Shown piece by piece: positions 55,374 through 64,000 of a stretch of 64,000 nucleotides of DNA. This stretch comes from Acinetobacter sp. ANC 3813 (GTDB taxonomy: Bacteria; Pseudomonadota; Gammaproteobacteria; Pseudomonadales; Moraxellaceae): the NCBI RefSeq assembly GCF_002135435.1, contig NZ_NEGK01000003.1:62001-126000 (forward strand), written 5' to 3'. Both the position numbers and the translations under genes were made by a program. The notes below the pieces were generated by a model. That model worked only from the letters and a program-made list of their open reading frames with translations, had not been told where the DNA came from and ran no database searches. The stretch's first letter is position 1; each line of letters starts with the position of its first letter.

Positions 55374-55388
55374 TTCGGCGCTTTTTTT
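55352..55388. terminator. Bidirectional terminator
   Basis: AAAAAAAGCGCC-n13-GGCGCTTTTTTT, overlapping the last codons of the MFS gene and just past the MarR gene end at 55402. Confidence 0.85.
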
Positions 55389-55401
55389 ATACTAAATTAC
55401 A

Positions 55402-55827
55402 TCAGTCTTGCTTTAGGCTTTGAATCTCTTTCAGAAGCTCCATGAGCTGCTTCATTTTTTCTTCGCCCAAACGGTCCTGAATTTTTTGATAGCGGCTTTC
55501 CATCCGACCTCGCATTTGAGCAAAGATCTTCTGACCTTCTTCACTTAATGAAATAAATGAAAAACGCTGATCTGCGTCCGAACGGCGGCGCACAATCAGA
55601 CCTGTTTCCAGCATACGGTTAATAATTCCCGTAAGGCTTGGCTTTAAAATACACGCTTTGTCCGCCAGTGTTGTACTGTCCAGTTCCTGATATTGCGCCA
55701 GTGTCCGGATAATTCGCCACTGCTGTTCGGTCAGACCCATCTCGTTTAGTTCAGGACGAAAATGGGTCATGAGTGCTTCACGGGCTTCCAACAAAGCCAG
55801 CGTCAAAGATGGACGGATATTTTTCAT
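55402..55827 (-). CDS. MarR-family regulator, HpaR-like
   Basis: 141 residues. Winged helix with LDSTTLADKACILKPSLTGIINRMLETGLI and wing RRRSDADQRFSFISLSEEG. The start IRPSLTLALLEAREALMTHFRP is very like HpaR, the repressor of homoprotocatechuate genes, a group that answers to aromatic acids. A palindrome copy lies upstream of it (55846-55860), so self-control is likely. It follows the OprD-type porin gene by 55 bp. It is the likely regulator of the porin/carrier operon and others in this region. Confidence 0.85.
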   Translation of the reverse strand: MKNIRPSLTLALLEAREALMTHFRPELNEMGLTEQQWRIIRTLAQYQELDSTTLADKACILKPSLTGIINRMLETGLIVRRRSDADQRFSFISLSEEGQKIFAQMRGRMESRYQKIQDRLGEEKMKQLMELLKEIQSLKQD

Positions 55828-55845
55828 ATAGGCGATGGCATAAAT

Positions 55846-55860
55846 ATTAATATGTTAACT
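55846..55860. promoter_or_regulatory. Operator-like site before the MarR gene
   Basis: On the minus strand AGTTAACATATTAAT. It is 18 bp upstream of the MarR start; the core TTAAnATnTTAA is shared with sites at 54122, 58685 and 63888. Confidence 0.55.
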
Positions 55861-55882
55861 ATTCTACCAACATTATGAAAAA

Positions 55883-57223
55883 TTAAAATGATAAAGGATA
55901 TTCGATGATGACTCGCAATTCATCAATATCATTATATCTGTAGCCATCAACAGCACGATGTGTCGCTTGGCGCAGTTTAATATCCATGCCTTTGGCAAAG
56001 CCTGTAGGCACTTTATAGGCCAGCTGAATATCACGCTCCCAATGTGTGGTATCTATATTGGTGTCATAAACATGGCGCTTTGTGTAGTAAGGATTATTAC
56101 TGCGGCTATTATCAATATCCCAGCCATAAATATAGCGCGCCATTAAGCTTAAGCCCGGCAGGCCATACGGCGCAAAATCAGCTTCATATTTGATTTGCCA
56201 AGATTTTTCTTTGGCTTCTGAGAATGTTGCAAACTGTGCGGCGTTTAAAATAGAGGAATTGCCGCCAATAGTTGAAAAACCCACCCAATCAAAAGGCTCA
56301 TTGCCAAACACCTGCTGATAGCCTACAGAAATTGTATGGTTTTGATATTGATATCCCACTAAAGCGGAAGCGATGTGCGCATCAATATCTCCGCCTATTT
56401 TTTCACCTGTATCATTATTGCTATAGCCAGCAAAGGCCGCTTTGATTTTCTGGTCAGGATCATTCAACGCTTTTTGATAAGTTGCACCTAAGAAATACTG
56501 ATTCCAAACATCTTCCAGTTCAGATGCATAAAGCGTGACAGACCCTGCAGGCAGTTTATATGCTCCACCTAAAAAGCTGATGCTGTCGGCCTTGATGCCT
56601 GCCGCATAGTCCGTGGTGAAATAATTCAAATCATGGGTCGAATCCAATGGATTCATACTGTAAAAATATCCAGCATTCATCACTAAATTATCGACAGTTT
56701 TGTCCTGCAAAGACACGCCTGTAGACACTGTTGGCAGCAAGCGCACTGTACTGGTGGCGATGACAGGCACATTTGGGAACTGATTACCATAAGTCAGCAC
56801 TGTGTCTTTGTATTTAACTTTGACTGCACCGCCAACTTCACCATAAGCATCTTTGGTTTCGCCTGTTTTAGGGTCAAAAGTAATTAAGTTGGTTCCGGTC
56901 TTATACTCATCACTATAGAGCTTAATACCAACCATGCCATAGGCATCAAAACCTATTTGCACCGCGCCCTCAGTAAATCCTGAGCTGTACTGGCCGATTA
57001 TGCCGTGCGCCCATTCACTGCGGTAGCCCTCTCTTTCGGAAATGGGAAGCTGCGAGTTTGCGCCTGATGGGTTGGCGCCGCCATTTCTAAAATCTCGATA
57101 GAAATAGAAATTCCGGTTCATTAAATCAAATTTGCCGTCTTCAAAAATGTTATTGGCAAAGATTTCTGGTGATAAAGGCATGAGCATCCCTATCACCAGT
57201 GAAAGTTTCACTGGTGTATTCAT
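55883..57223 (-). CDS. OprD-family outer-membrane porin
   Basis: 446 residues. Signal peptide MNTPVKLSLVIGMLMPLSPE..., likely cut after FANNI or just before. The mature part starts with the OprD-typical FEDGKFDLMNRNFYFYRDFR and ends with VIIEYPLSF, a barrel-closing aromatic. OprD-type (OccD/OccK) channels carry amino acids or aromatic carboxylates. It lies 35 bp downstream of the MFS importer and 55 bp before the MarR gene. It supplies the outer-membrane step of the same route. Confidence 0.9.
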   Translation of the reverse strand: MNTPVKLSLVIGMLMPLSPEIFANNIFEDGKFDLMNRNFYFYRDFRNGGANPSGANSQLPISEREGYRSEWAHGIIGQYSSGFTEGAVQIGFDAYGMVGIKLYSDEYKTGTNLITFDPKTGETKDAYGEVGGAVKVKYKDTVLTYGNQFPNVPVIATSTVRLLPTVSTGVSLQDKTVDNLVMNAGYFYSMNPLDSTHDLNYFTTDYAAGIKADSISFLGGAYKLPAGSVTLYASELEDVWNQYFLGATYQKALNDPDQKIKAAFAGYSNNDTGEKIGGDIDAHIASALVGYQYQNHTISVGYQQVFGNEPFDWVGFSTIGGNSSILNAAQFATFSEAKEKSWQIKYEADFAPYGLPGLSLMARYIYGWDIDNSRSNNPYYTKRHVYDTNIDTTHWERDIQLAYKVPTGFAKGMDIKLRQATHRAVDGYRYNDIDELRVIIEYPLSF

Positions 57224-57258
57224 TAAATTGTCCTTAATTTAAATTTTCACAGAGGCTT

Positions 57259-58608
57259 TTATTTATCGCTGACAAATACAGCTTTGGCAGGAATCAGGAA
57301 AATCATAATCAGCGCAGCAACAACCATCACACCGGCAATACTGAGCAATGCAGCAGCATTAGTACCTGTATTTTCGCGCATAAATCCAATCAGCCATGGG
57401 GCAAATAGTCCACTCATGGTTGCTAAGGTACTCACCATTGCAATCCCTGCGGGTGCTGTTTTATCTTTAAGATAGGCTGCAGGCAACGACCATGCCACAA
57501 CCACACCGCCACTGAAACCAAAGCCTGCTAATCCTAAAATGATCAGACGTGCAACCAATCCGCCTTCCCAGAATGCCGCAAGCGCCATCATCGCTGCGCC
57601 AAACAGCATACTAATGGCATAGTGCCAACGGCGTTCGCGGCGCTTATCAGAGCTTCGGCCTACCGTAATCATGCCAACCGCAGCCAATGAAAATGGAATC
57701 ACCGCGTAAAAAGAAATATGCGCAATATCGGTGACACCCATTTCTTTAATCATGGTCGGCAGCCAGAAGTTAAAACCATATGAACCGCAGTATGCTGCAA
57801 ATGCCAGTGAAGCCAGCAAATACACGCGGTAGTCTTTCAAACAGCTCATTACAGCTGCGCCGCTATGGCTATTCGAATCTTCTTCAACTGCGCCTTTTCG
57901 GTCTTCTTGCATAATTTGTTTATGCAATGCACGTTCGGAGTTATTCAGCCATTTTGAAGATTGCGGTTTATCTGTTAGATATAGCAAGCATAGGAAACCA
58001 ATCAAAATAATTGGCATTGCTTCAATAAAAAACATCCATTGCCAACCGCCTAAACCATGTACACCATTCATATGCGTCATGATTAAGCCTGAAATTGGAC
58101 CGCCAATAATCGGCGCCGCCAAAGTAGCCAAAATTAATATGGATGTCACACGGCCGCGCATGTAGCTTGGGAACCAGAAGCTGAGGTATAAAATTACACC
58201 TGGAAAAAATCCCGCCTCAAAAATGCCCAGCAGCAAACGCAGGAAATACAGCTGCGATGCTGTACTGACAAACATGGTCGCTGCAGAAGCTAAACCCCAT
58301 AAAATCATGATACGCGCCAAAGTTTTACGCGCACCGATTTTACCCATCAGGATGTTGCTTGGAATTTCAAAAAAAGCGTAGCCAATAAAGAAAATACCTG
58401 CAGCCATGGCGTACTGTGAATCTGTGAATCCTATAGCTTCCTGCATCTGCAATTTTGCATAGCCAATATTCACTCGATCTAAAAACGAAAAGAAATAGGC
58501 AATAAACAAAATGGGTAAAATTTTCCAAAACAGCTTCGTCAGCAATTGCTGCTTTTCTAACTCACTCGCATTGGAAAGTGTAATGTTTGACGTTAGTTGG
58601 TTATCCAT
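57259..58608 (-). CDS. MFS importer, anion:cation symporter (ACS) family
   Basis: 449 residues with about twelve membrane helices. LDRVNIGYAKLQMQEAIGFT near residue 45 and YLSFWFPSYMRGRV are marks of the ACS family, which takes up organic anions such as phthalate, 4-hydroxyphenylacetate, glucarate or tartrate. Operon head with OprD-type porin after it. An exact palindrome AGTTAATATATTAACT lies 77 bp upstream, so MarR control is likely. Substrate unknown; the enzymes at 60.6-63.9 kb point to a cyclic acid or alcohol. Confidence 0.9.
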   Translation of the reverse strand: MDNQLTSNITLSNASELEKQQLLTKLFWKILPILFIAYFFSFLDRVNIGYAKLQMQEAIGFTDSQYAMAAGIFFIGYAFFEIPSNILMGKIGARKTLARIMILWGLASAATMFVSTASQLYFLRLLLGIFEAGFFPGVILYLSFWFPSYMRGRVTSILILATLAAPIIGGPISGLIMTHMNGVHGLGGWQWMFFIEAMPIILIGFLCLLYLTDKPQSSKWLNNSERALHKQIMQEDRKGAVEEDSNSHSGAAVMSCLKDYRVYLLASLAFAAYCGSYGFNFWLPTMIKEMGVTDIAHISFYAVIPFSLAAVGMITVGRSSDKRRERRWHYAISMLFGAAMMALAAFWEGGLVARLIILGLAGFGFSGGVVVAWSLPAAYLKDKTAPAGIAMVSTLATMSGLFAPWLIGFMRENTGTNAAALLSIAGVMVVAALIMIFLIPAKAVFVSDK

Positions 58609-58978
58609 ACCAAACCCCTCATCTCTAGCTTCTCAGCTAAACAAAAATATTGTCCAATTAGCAAATCATTTGCCAATGAGTAAAAGTTAATATATTAACT
58701 AATGTTAATCAATAGCTAGAACAATAAATTTTTCTTATGAGTTTTATAAATAAAAAGCAGTATCAGCAAACATGAGGTTGATCGATTTACAGACAAACTG
58801 ATAGCGTAATAGCGAAGCTTTGCCTGAGCATGAAAGATAGGTATTTGCAATAAAGCTGAGCTAGCAAAATGCCTCAGCAAAAAGTGATACAGCTTGAAAT
58901 AATAAGCACTCAGAAGCTGGGCGCTGCCATATACGGCGCACCCAATAAAAACCATAAAGTTAACTAAACTCTATAATG
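58609..58978. other. Intergenic region with exact palindrome
   Basis: 370 bp. The palindrome at 58685-58700 is the main feature. A 79-codon minus-strand frame (58716-58955) lacks a ribosome site and family likeness and is not called. Confidence 0.45.
58685..58700. promoter_or_regulatory. Perfect 16-bp palindrome, MarR-type operator candidate
   Basis: AGTTAATATATTAACT is its own reverse complement and the most symmetric of four related sites. It lies upstream of the ACS importer/OprD operon. Confidence 0.6.
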
Positions 58979-59749
58979 CTAGTTTGCGCCAATACTTTTG
59001 GACAATTCTAAGATTTTGGCAGAGAGATAATCCTGAATCTTTTCTTGCTGCTCCAGCAGCAAATCGCTGACATGAAAAATAGTAATCACAAATTGGACTT
59101 CTTCAGAAATGCTAAACACAGGGATACTGATAGAACTGAGTCCACGGCTTGGACGATCAATCATCACAGTCAGCGGCTCTTCTCGCTGCGCTTTAATTCG
59201 CTGTAAAAAATCCTGCTTTTCTTTTTGACTGAGTTTTTGTCCAGAACTGCGTATGCTGTCCTGATCTAAGGCCTGTTTGAGCAGATGTTCTGGAATGTAT
59301 TTGGCAAAGGTATTGCCAATTGAACTATTGACCAATGTCATCACAGACCCCACACGGATCTGAGAATATACACTACGTGAGGGATCAAAAGTTTTAATCA
59401 CAGTTGGACCCAGCGAGCCCCAAATACTGACCGCTGTACCAAAGCCTGTTTCATAATTAATGGCCTTGGCTGTTTTACAGGCTTCTTCTACAGGGTCTAA
59501 GGCATTTAACGCGCGAAACGATAAATCCAGCGCTAAACTCCCCACTTCATACTCATTATTTTCAGTTTTATGCAACAAGCCAATCCGCGTCAAGCTCACC
59601 AAATATCGAAACATTTTCGCTGGGCTCTCGTTCAGCTGCAGTGCTACTTCTTTAAGGCTTAAACGCGATTGGTTTTTGCAAAACAGCTCTAAAACCTGTG
59701 CAGTGTAATCAATACTTTGAATGCCTGCATTTTCATTTAAATCATGCAT
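58979..59749 (-). CDS. IclR-family transcriptional regulator, second of two
   Basis: 256 residues: winged helix (LSLKEVALQLNESPAKMFRYL), then the IclR effector domain with SLGPTVIKTFDPSR and RGLSSISIPVFS. ATG at 59749 with GGAGAG upstream overlaps the end of the previous IclR gene by eight bases (ATGCATGA), so the two are translated together. Clearly related to but different from the 59742-60500 protein. The pair may form mixed dimers or sense two ligands. It follows the SDR/EthD/FAD-enzyme genes on the same strand. Confidence 0.9.
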   Translation of the reverse strand: MHDLNENAGIQSIDYTAQVLELFCKNQSRLSLKEVALQLNESPAKMFRYLVSLTRIGLLHKTENNEYEVGSLALDLSFRALNALDPVEEACKTAKAINYETGFGTAVSIWGSLGPTVIKTFDPSRSVYSQIRVGSVMTLVNSSIGNTFAKYIPEHLLKQALDQDSIRSSGQKLSQKEKQDFLQRIKAQREEPLTVMIDRPSRGLSSISIPVFSISEEVQFVITIFHVSDLLLEQQEKIQDYLSAKILELSKSIGAN

Positions 59750-60500
59750 AGCTGCTCTCCTGCAAATCGCGGGCAGCAACTTTTAATTCAACCAAAATTT
59801 GCTGAATTTTTTCTGGGCTTAAATGCTGTGTTTTGGCAAAGGCAGTAATGGCAAAATTGATTTGTCCTTCGCTGTTAAAAACAGGCACTGCATAGCTGCT
59901 GATACCAGGTGTCGGCGTATCGATGAGTGCAGAATAACCCAGTGCGCGAATGTCAGCTAAATCCCGTTGAAAAGCTGGATCTAAAAATTGCTCACGTTCT
60001 GGCAAAAAAGCTTTTTGAAGTGACAAGTTTTCTTCTGCCTGTACAGACTTATAAGCCGCAAAGAGACGGCCCGTCGCGGTGCTCAGCGCCATTTTATTGC
60101 CCAAACGGAAACCTAAGTTAAAGAAACCTGCAAACTCTTTATAGAACACCACCGTCGGTCCATTTAAATCTGACCACAATGAGGTAAACACATTCACCTC
60201 GTGCTTCTCAGCAATCTGAGTCAGTAAATGACGTGATTGAGCAACAACTTCATTGTGACTGATTTTAGCAATGCCCAAACGCAGGCTAAGCGCACCCGCT
60301 TCAAATTCGAGTGTGCTTTCATTGCGTTTAAGCAGGCCCGTGCGCTGTAAGCTAATGAGATATTTATAAGCAGAACCAGGTGCAAGCCCCAAAGTTTCAG
60401 CAATTTCACTCAAAGAAAGTGATTTTTTTGACCTGCATATCAAGTTTAATATTTCACCTGATAATTCAACTGTCTGAATCCCTCGCTGCTGACCAGCCAT
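59742..60500 (-). CDS. IclR-family transcriptional regulator, first of two
   Basis: 252 residues: helix-turn-helix LSLSEIAETLGLAPGSAYKYL and effector domain with SDLNGPTVVFYKEF and GISSYAVPVFNSEG. I chose the ATG at 60500 with AGGAG upstream; TTG at 60518 is an alternative. An odd palindrome CTTAAA-G-TTTAAG lies at 60540-60552, a place fit for self-control. IclR proteins often govern aromatic and quinate pathways. It lies 105 bp after the SDR gene on the same strand. Confidence 0.9.
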   Translation of the reverse strand: MAGQQRGIQTVELSGEILNLICRSKKSLSLSEIAETLGLAPGSAYKYLISLQRTGLLKRNESTLEFEAGALSLRLGIAKISHNEVVAQSRHLLTQIAEKHEVNVFTSLWSDLNGPTVVFYKEFAGFFNLGFRLGNKMALSTATGRLFAAYKSVQAEENLSLQKAFLPEREQFLDPAFQRDLADIRALGYSALIDTPTPGISSYAVPVFNSEGQINFAITAFAKTQHLSPEKIQQILVELKVAARDLQESSYA

Positions 60501-60539
60501 CCCTGCTCCTCTATACAATAATTCTTAAAATTTAAACAA

Positions 60540-60552
60540 CTTAAAGTTTAAG
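60540..60552. promoter_or_regulatory. Small palindrome before the IclR pair
   Basis: CTTAAA-G-TTTAAG, 40 bp upstream of the first IclR start. Candidate autoregulatory site; short and AT-rich, so chance is possible. Confidence 0.35.
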
Positions 60553-60605
60553 CTCATACTAAACAGATCAAACAGGAAAAGGAATAGCCTTTATAGCCTG
60601 CGCAC

Positions 60606-61358
60606 TTATACAGTTAAATAACCGCCATCTACAGGCAAGATGCAACCTGTCACATAGCTGGCTGCATCAGAGCATAAAAATGCCACTGGCCCAGCAAGTT
60701 CAGACGGCTGTCCCATACGGTTCATCGGTACATGGCGCAAATAGCCTTCCAATGCAGCAGGATTTGCACGGGTCGCCTCAGTCATTGGTGTTTCAATGAC
60801 TCCTGGGGCAATCGCATTGACACGAATATCGTATTTTGCCAACTCTGCCGCCAGCGTTCGGGTCATTTGCGCCACTGCGCCTTTAGAAATGGCATAAGCT
60901 GTAGCGCCTGTGGCTGCGACAAAAGACTGAATTGAGGCAATATTGACAATATTGCCTTGGGTCTTTTTCAGCGACTCAAATAAAGCATTGATCAGGTAAT
61001 AGCTGCCTTTCACATTGACATCAATGGTATCGCTTAAATCCTGAATAGACGTTGCAGACTCAAAGTTGCTGCGGCGTAAAATTCCGGCATTATTTACCAA
61101 TACATCAATATCGCCAATCGTGTCATACACTGCTTTGGCAAAATCTTGACAGCACTGTTGCTCTGCCACGTTCAGAGCAAAGGCATAAGCTCTCCCACCT
61201 GCTACTTCAATATCATTTTTTACATTTTGCAGTTTTTCATAGTTCATATCTGCCAAAATAACAGTAGCACCAAGCTGTGCCAATTTCTTGGCAATCGCTT
61301 CACCATTGCCCTGCGCTGCGCCTGTTACCACAATTTTCTTTTGCATTAAATCAAACAT
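60606..61358 (-). CDS. Short-chain dehydrogenase/reductase
   Basis: About 250 residues. NAD(P)-binding [15 protein letters not shown] (TGxxxGxG), NNAG in [11 protein letters not shown], and catalytic Ser with YxxxK in [16 protein letters not shown]. It interconverts an alcohol and a ketone. The acidic residue in [10 protein letters not shown] after strand 2 points to NAD rather than NADP. The start is uncertain. I chose the ATG at 61358, nine bases after AAGG; ATGs at 61364 and 61367 also fit, and the open frame runs to 61400. It follows the EthD-domain gene closely. It may oxidise a ring hydroxyl before or after the KstD-like step. Confidence 0.88.
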   Translation of the reverse strand: MFDLMQKKIVVTGAAQGNGEAIAKKLAQLGATVILADMNYEKLQNVKNDIEVAGGRAYAFALNVAEQQCCQDFAKAVYDTIGDIDVLVNNAGILRRSNFESATSIQDLSDTIDVNVKGSYYLINALFESLKKTQGNIVNIASIQSFVAATGATAYAISKGAVAQMTRTLAAELAKYDIRVNAIAPGVIETPMTEATRANPAALEGYLRHVPMNRMGQPSELAGPVAFLCSDAASYVTGCILPVDGGYLTV

Positions 61359-61377
61359 GTTCATCATCCTTGTATAT

Positions 61378-62079
61378 TCAGCCATGCCTGCTGATTTCAT
61401 TTTTTAAAATGTATTCTTCACCAAAAAACCGCACTGTGCCATCTTGGATAAAATGCCCAATATCATGAGAAATTTCTTCACGGCCGCGTTCACTGTCAAA
61501 ATAACGGTTCTGAATGCTGTCCAAATCTGGAAAATGCAGATCTGATAAACCGCGAATTTGGGGGGAATGCTCGGTAATAACCCGATCTACCCAATGCCTC
61601 GCATATCTAGACAAACCAATATGCACTTTGGCAGCTAAGCTTGAGTGATGCGCCCACATGCGTTTTGCTGCTGTATCAGGCAAATCCTCATATAAAAATA
61701 AGCCGCGCATAATTTTGATGCCCGGCACTGGTGCTGCAGCGGACTCAAGCACTTGCCGATTTAGCACTTCCGTATCGCTAACTTGATAGATATGCATCGT
61801 TGCAGCCTTTTCTTGAAGCACTTGCTGCAAGCTTTGCAAAAACTCAGTGACATTACACTGTGGATGGGGCCAGAGTTGAATCACTGCATCCAGTGCTTCA
61901 CCCTGCAGAGATTCAGACTGCCCATAGGGCAGCAGCTGAATCTCTGTCAATGCCAAGTTCACAATGACTTTTTGCAGCGATGCTGCTTGAGTAAGGCTTG
62001 GCCCCCACTCATGCAAACACCAATGCCGTAACTGTTGAACTTGACGAGGATGAGCCTGCAATTGAATCAATATTTGCAT
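61378..62079 (-). CDS. EthD-domain protein
   Basis: 233 residues. The second half has [25 protein letters not shown] cut in segments, [11 protein letters not shown] and [16 protein letters not shown], a pattern of the EthD dimeric alpha/beta-barrel domain. The first half may hold a weaker second copy. EthD members help cytochrome P450 systems or act in ring and ester catabolism; the exact reaction is open. AGGAGGAGCAGT before the ATG is a very strong ribosome site. It lies 14 bp after the flavoprotein gene, so it is in the same operon. Confidence 0.75.
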   Translation of the reverse strand: MQILIQLQAHPRQVQQLRHWCLHEWGPSLTQAASLQKVIVNLALTEIQLLPYGQSESLQGEALDAVIQLWPHPQCNVTEFLQSLQQVLQEKAATMHIYQVSDTEVLNRQVLESAAAPVPGIKIMRGLFLYEDLPDTAAKRMWAHHSSLAAKVHIGLSRYARHWVDRVITEHSPQIRGLSDLHFPDLDSIQNRYFDSERGREEISHDIGHFIQDGTVRFFGEEYILKNEISRHG

Positions 62080-62093
62080 ACTGCTCCTCCTGT

Positions 62094-63836
62094 TTAGACT
62101 GCCTCAGCGCTGCGCTTTATAGTCTCTACCGCTGGATTGTTGTCCTGACCTTTGGCAATAAATAGGCCTGTCTGATAACCAAAGACCAATGCAGGACCAA
62201 GAGTAATACCCGCACCTGGATAGTTGCCGCCCATAATACTGGTCGCATCATTACCCACAGAATACAGACCAGCAACGGCCTTGCCTGACTGATCCAATAC
62301 GCGGCTATGGCGGTCTACCGGCAAGCCTGCATAAGTGCCGATGTCACCTGGATGAAGTTGAACCGCATAAAATGGGCCTTGTTCAATTGGCTTTAAGCAT
62401 GGGTTTGGCATATGCAGCGGGTCACCTTGGTAGCGGTTATACGCTTTAGAACCTTTGCCGAAATCTGGGTCTTGACCAATTTTTGCCAGTGGATTGAACT
62501 TCTGAATGGTTTCTTCAAGGCCTTTTGCATCAATACCGCAGTTTTTTGCCAGCTCTGCAATGCTGTTGCCTTTTTTCAGATAGCCAGATTTCAAATGCTT
62601 GCCAATAGGCAATGGCTGCGGCGGTACAGAACCTAGGCCATACATACGCAGGGTTTTACGGTCGCAAATCAGCCAAGAGGTAATTTGACCATCAATGTTG
62701 GCGCCATTGATCATGCCTTGTACAAAATCATGATAAGAGTTGGCTTCATTCACAAAACGCTTGCCCTTTTTATTAACTGCGATCACACCTGGCTTAGCGC
62801 GGTCAATAAAGTGCGGCATCACGCCTGTCGTGCCATCTTTGCGTTTCACCAAAGATACTGGCGCCCATGCAGCGGCATTCGGCAAATAGGTATCGACAGC
62901 TACATTCAGCTTTTCAGCCATGGCAATACTATCGCCGGTATTGGTTTCTGTGGTGGGTGACCAATGCTCTAAACCTGTCGGCGTGTGGCCATATAAGCGT
63001 TTACGCAGTTCAATATTGTGCGGGAAACCGCCTGCCGCCAAAACCACCGCCTTCGACGCATTGAGGATGATTTCCTGACCCGCAGATTGCGCGATCACAC
63101 CAGCCACTTTGCCATCTTTTAAAATCAGTTCTTTAGCTGCCGTGTCGACCAATACTGGAATATTTAGATCTAATGCAGTTTTTGCCAAACGTCCCGCCAA
63201 GGCGTTACCGTTCGTCAGCAACATACCGCGTCCGTATTTCATGCATTCTGCAAAGTGCGTAGAAAAGCGTTTAAAGGTATAAATAGCAGACTCTAAAGAA
63301 CGCGTCGCTTTCATAAAGTGGCGTAAATCTGCACCAGAACCAATCATCATGCCAAATACCGTTAATTCTGGCAGTGGTGGCTCTAACAGCGCTAAGCGAT
63401 CACCCAACTCACGTGCATCGAACGGGCGCGTCACCATAGAACGGCCGCCCTGCATTGCGCCAGGCGCTTCTGCATGATAGTCAGGGAATGTCAGCGGCAT
63501 ATCAAACTGCACCGCTGTATTTTTAGTGAAAAAATCTACCGCGTCATAACAATGATTTACAAATGAATCGACGCGCGCCTCGTTATACGCCGCACCGCCT
63601 TCATGCTTCAAATAGGCTTTGACCGCTTCAGGTGAATCATCATGGCCATAGTTTTTACCTAATTGCGTACAAGGCACCCACAGCCAACCGCCTGAACGCG
63701 CTGTTGTACCGCCATAGTTTTTCGACTTTTCAATGACTGCGACATTTAAGCCCAATAATTTTGCCGTAATCGCTGTCGACATGCCTGATGCGCCGGAACC
63801 GACCACCACGACATCAAAATCAAAATTCTTTTCCAT
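62094..63836 (-). CDS. KstD-like FAD-dependent dehydrogenase
   Basis: About 580 residues. FAD-binding VVVVGSGASGMSTAITAK at the N-terminus, then GGTTARSGGWLWVP and a C-terminal PGAGITLGPALVFGYQTG closing the FAD site. It is of the fumarate reductase/3-ketosteroid-Δ1-dehydrogenase group, which desaturate a ketone ring next to the carbonyl. I chose the ATG at 63836 with CGGGAG upstream. First gene of an operon with EthD, SDR and probably two IclR genes; an operator-like site lies at 63888-63903. Possible substrates are steroid or oxocyclohexane-type ketones. Confidence 0.87.
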   Translation of the reverse strand: MEKNFDFDVVVVGSGASGMSTAITAKLLGLNVAVIEKSKNYGGTTARSGGWLWVPCTQLGKNYGHDDSPEAVKAYLKHEGGAAYNEARVDSFVNHCYDAVDFFTKNTAVQFDMPLTFPDYHAEAPGAMQGGRSMVTRPFDARELGDRLALLEPPLPELTVFGMMIGSGADLRHFMKATRSLESAIYTFKRFSTHFAECMKYGRGMLLTNGNALAGRLAKTALDLNIPVLVDTAAKELILKDGKVAGVIAQSAGQEIILNASKAVVLAAGGFPHNIELRKRLYGHTPTGLEHWSPTTETNTGDSIAMAEKLNVAVDTYLPNAAAWAPVSLVKRKDGTTGVMPHFIDRAKPGVIAVNKKGKRFVNEANSYHDFVQGMINGANIDGQITSWLICDRKTLRMYGLGSVPPQPLPIGKHLKSGYLKKGNSIAELAKNCGIDAKGLEETIQKFNPLAKIGQDPDFGKGSKAYNRYQGDPLHMPNPCLKPIEQGPFYAVQLHPGDIGTYAGLPVDRHSRVLDQSGKAVAGLYSVGNDATSIMGGNYPGAGITLGPALVFGYQTGLFIAKGQDNNPAVETIKRSAEAV

Positions 63837-63887
63837 GTTCACTCCCGAGAACCTTAATTGTTCCTTATTCAGCATCACTTGCCATAT

Positions 63888-63903
63888 AGTTAAGATATTA
63901 AAT
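63888..63903. promoter_or_regulatory. Operator-like site before the KstD-like operon
   Basis: AGTTAAGATATTAAAT, 14 of 16 positions matching the perfect palindrome at 58685. It lies 51 bp upstream of the start at 63836. Confidence 0.5.
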
Positions 63904-64000
63904 ATTAATTACCCTATTAGCAAGTATTTTACTTATATATAAACTGTATAAAAAAACTGCCGAAGCAGTTTTAGTGTAAAAATCAAATATTAAATACCAA

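Noticed and set aside
58716..58955. 79-codon minus-strand open frame
   Set aside because: No ribosome site, odd composition, no family likeness; lies in a promoter region.

Overview
The window is chromosomal DNA of a gammaproteobacterium, very probably Acinetobacter. The evidence is an AT-rich background, the gene families present (RuvC/FxsA, Nnr/QueG, BioB, a stand-alone AhpF, HrpA, an OprD-type porin, roadblock proteins) and many short catabolic clusters each next to its own regulator. The species cannot be fixed from sequence reading alone. I see no rRNA, tRNA, CRISPR array, prophage or insertion sequence.

Layout. (1) 1-6.7 kb: a beta-oxidation-like operon on the minus strand (MFS carrier, hydratase/hydroxyacyl-CoA dehydrogenase fusion, CoA ligase, acyl-CoA dehydrogenase cut by the window edge), divergent from a MarR regulator. 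(2) 7-23.2 kb: an accessory catabolic region with three Fe(II)/2-oxoglutarate oxygenases, a flavin monooxygenase, glutathione-dependent formaldehyde dehydrogenase, a class II aldolase-like protein, a porin, two related amino-acid-type binding proteins, a fused permease-ATPase, an ArgE-like deacylase, a LysR regulator, a DUF1028 protein and a Rid-family protein. Together they suggest uptake and oxidative or hydrolytic dismantling of an amino-acid-like, possibly N-acylated or N-methylated, compound. (3) 23.4-36.6 kb: mostly core genes on the minus strand: GAF-GGDEF cyclase, MetR-like regulator, potassium channel, PIF1-type helicase, a PcfJ-like protein, acyltransferase, KAS III and HrpA. (4) 37-45.2 kb: ahpC and ahpF, about 6 kb apart, flank small conserved genes and a four-gene operon of one small GTPase, two roadblock/LC7 proteins and a helix-turn-helix protein. 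(5) 45.5-53.9 kb: housekeeping genes (fxsA, ruvC, acylphosphatase, nnr, queG, bioB) and several very small proteins. (6) 54-64 kb: a second catabolic region with an MFS exporter, an HpaR-like MarR regulator, OprD-type porin, ACS-type MFS importer, two overlapping IclR regulators, SDR, EthD-domain protein and a KstD-like flavoprotein.

Most interesting points. The roadblock-GTPase-HTH operon (40.46-42.88 kb) has the make-up of an MglA/MglB or Streptomyces conservon-type polarity/signalling module. A palindrome of the form TTAAnATnTTAA lies before four transcription units of region 6, which predicts a MarR regulon. A palindromic repeat also present between genes near 15.85 kb sits in frame inside hrpA and adds about a dozen residues. 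The Rid-family protein at 22.7 kb lacks the arginine needed for classic imine hydrolysis.
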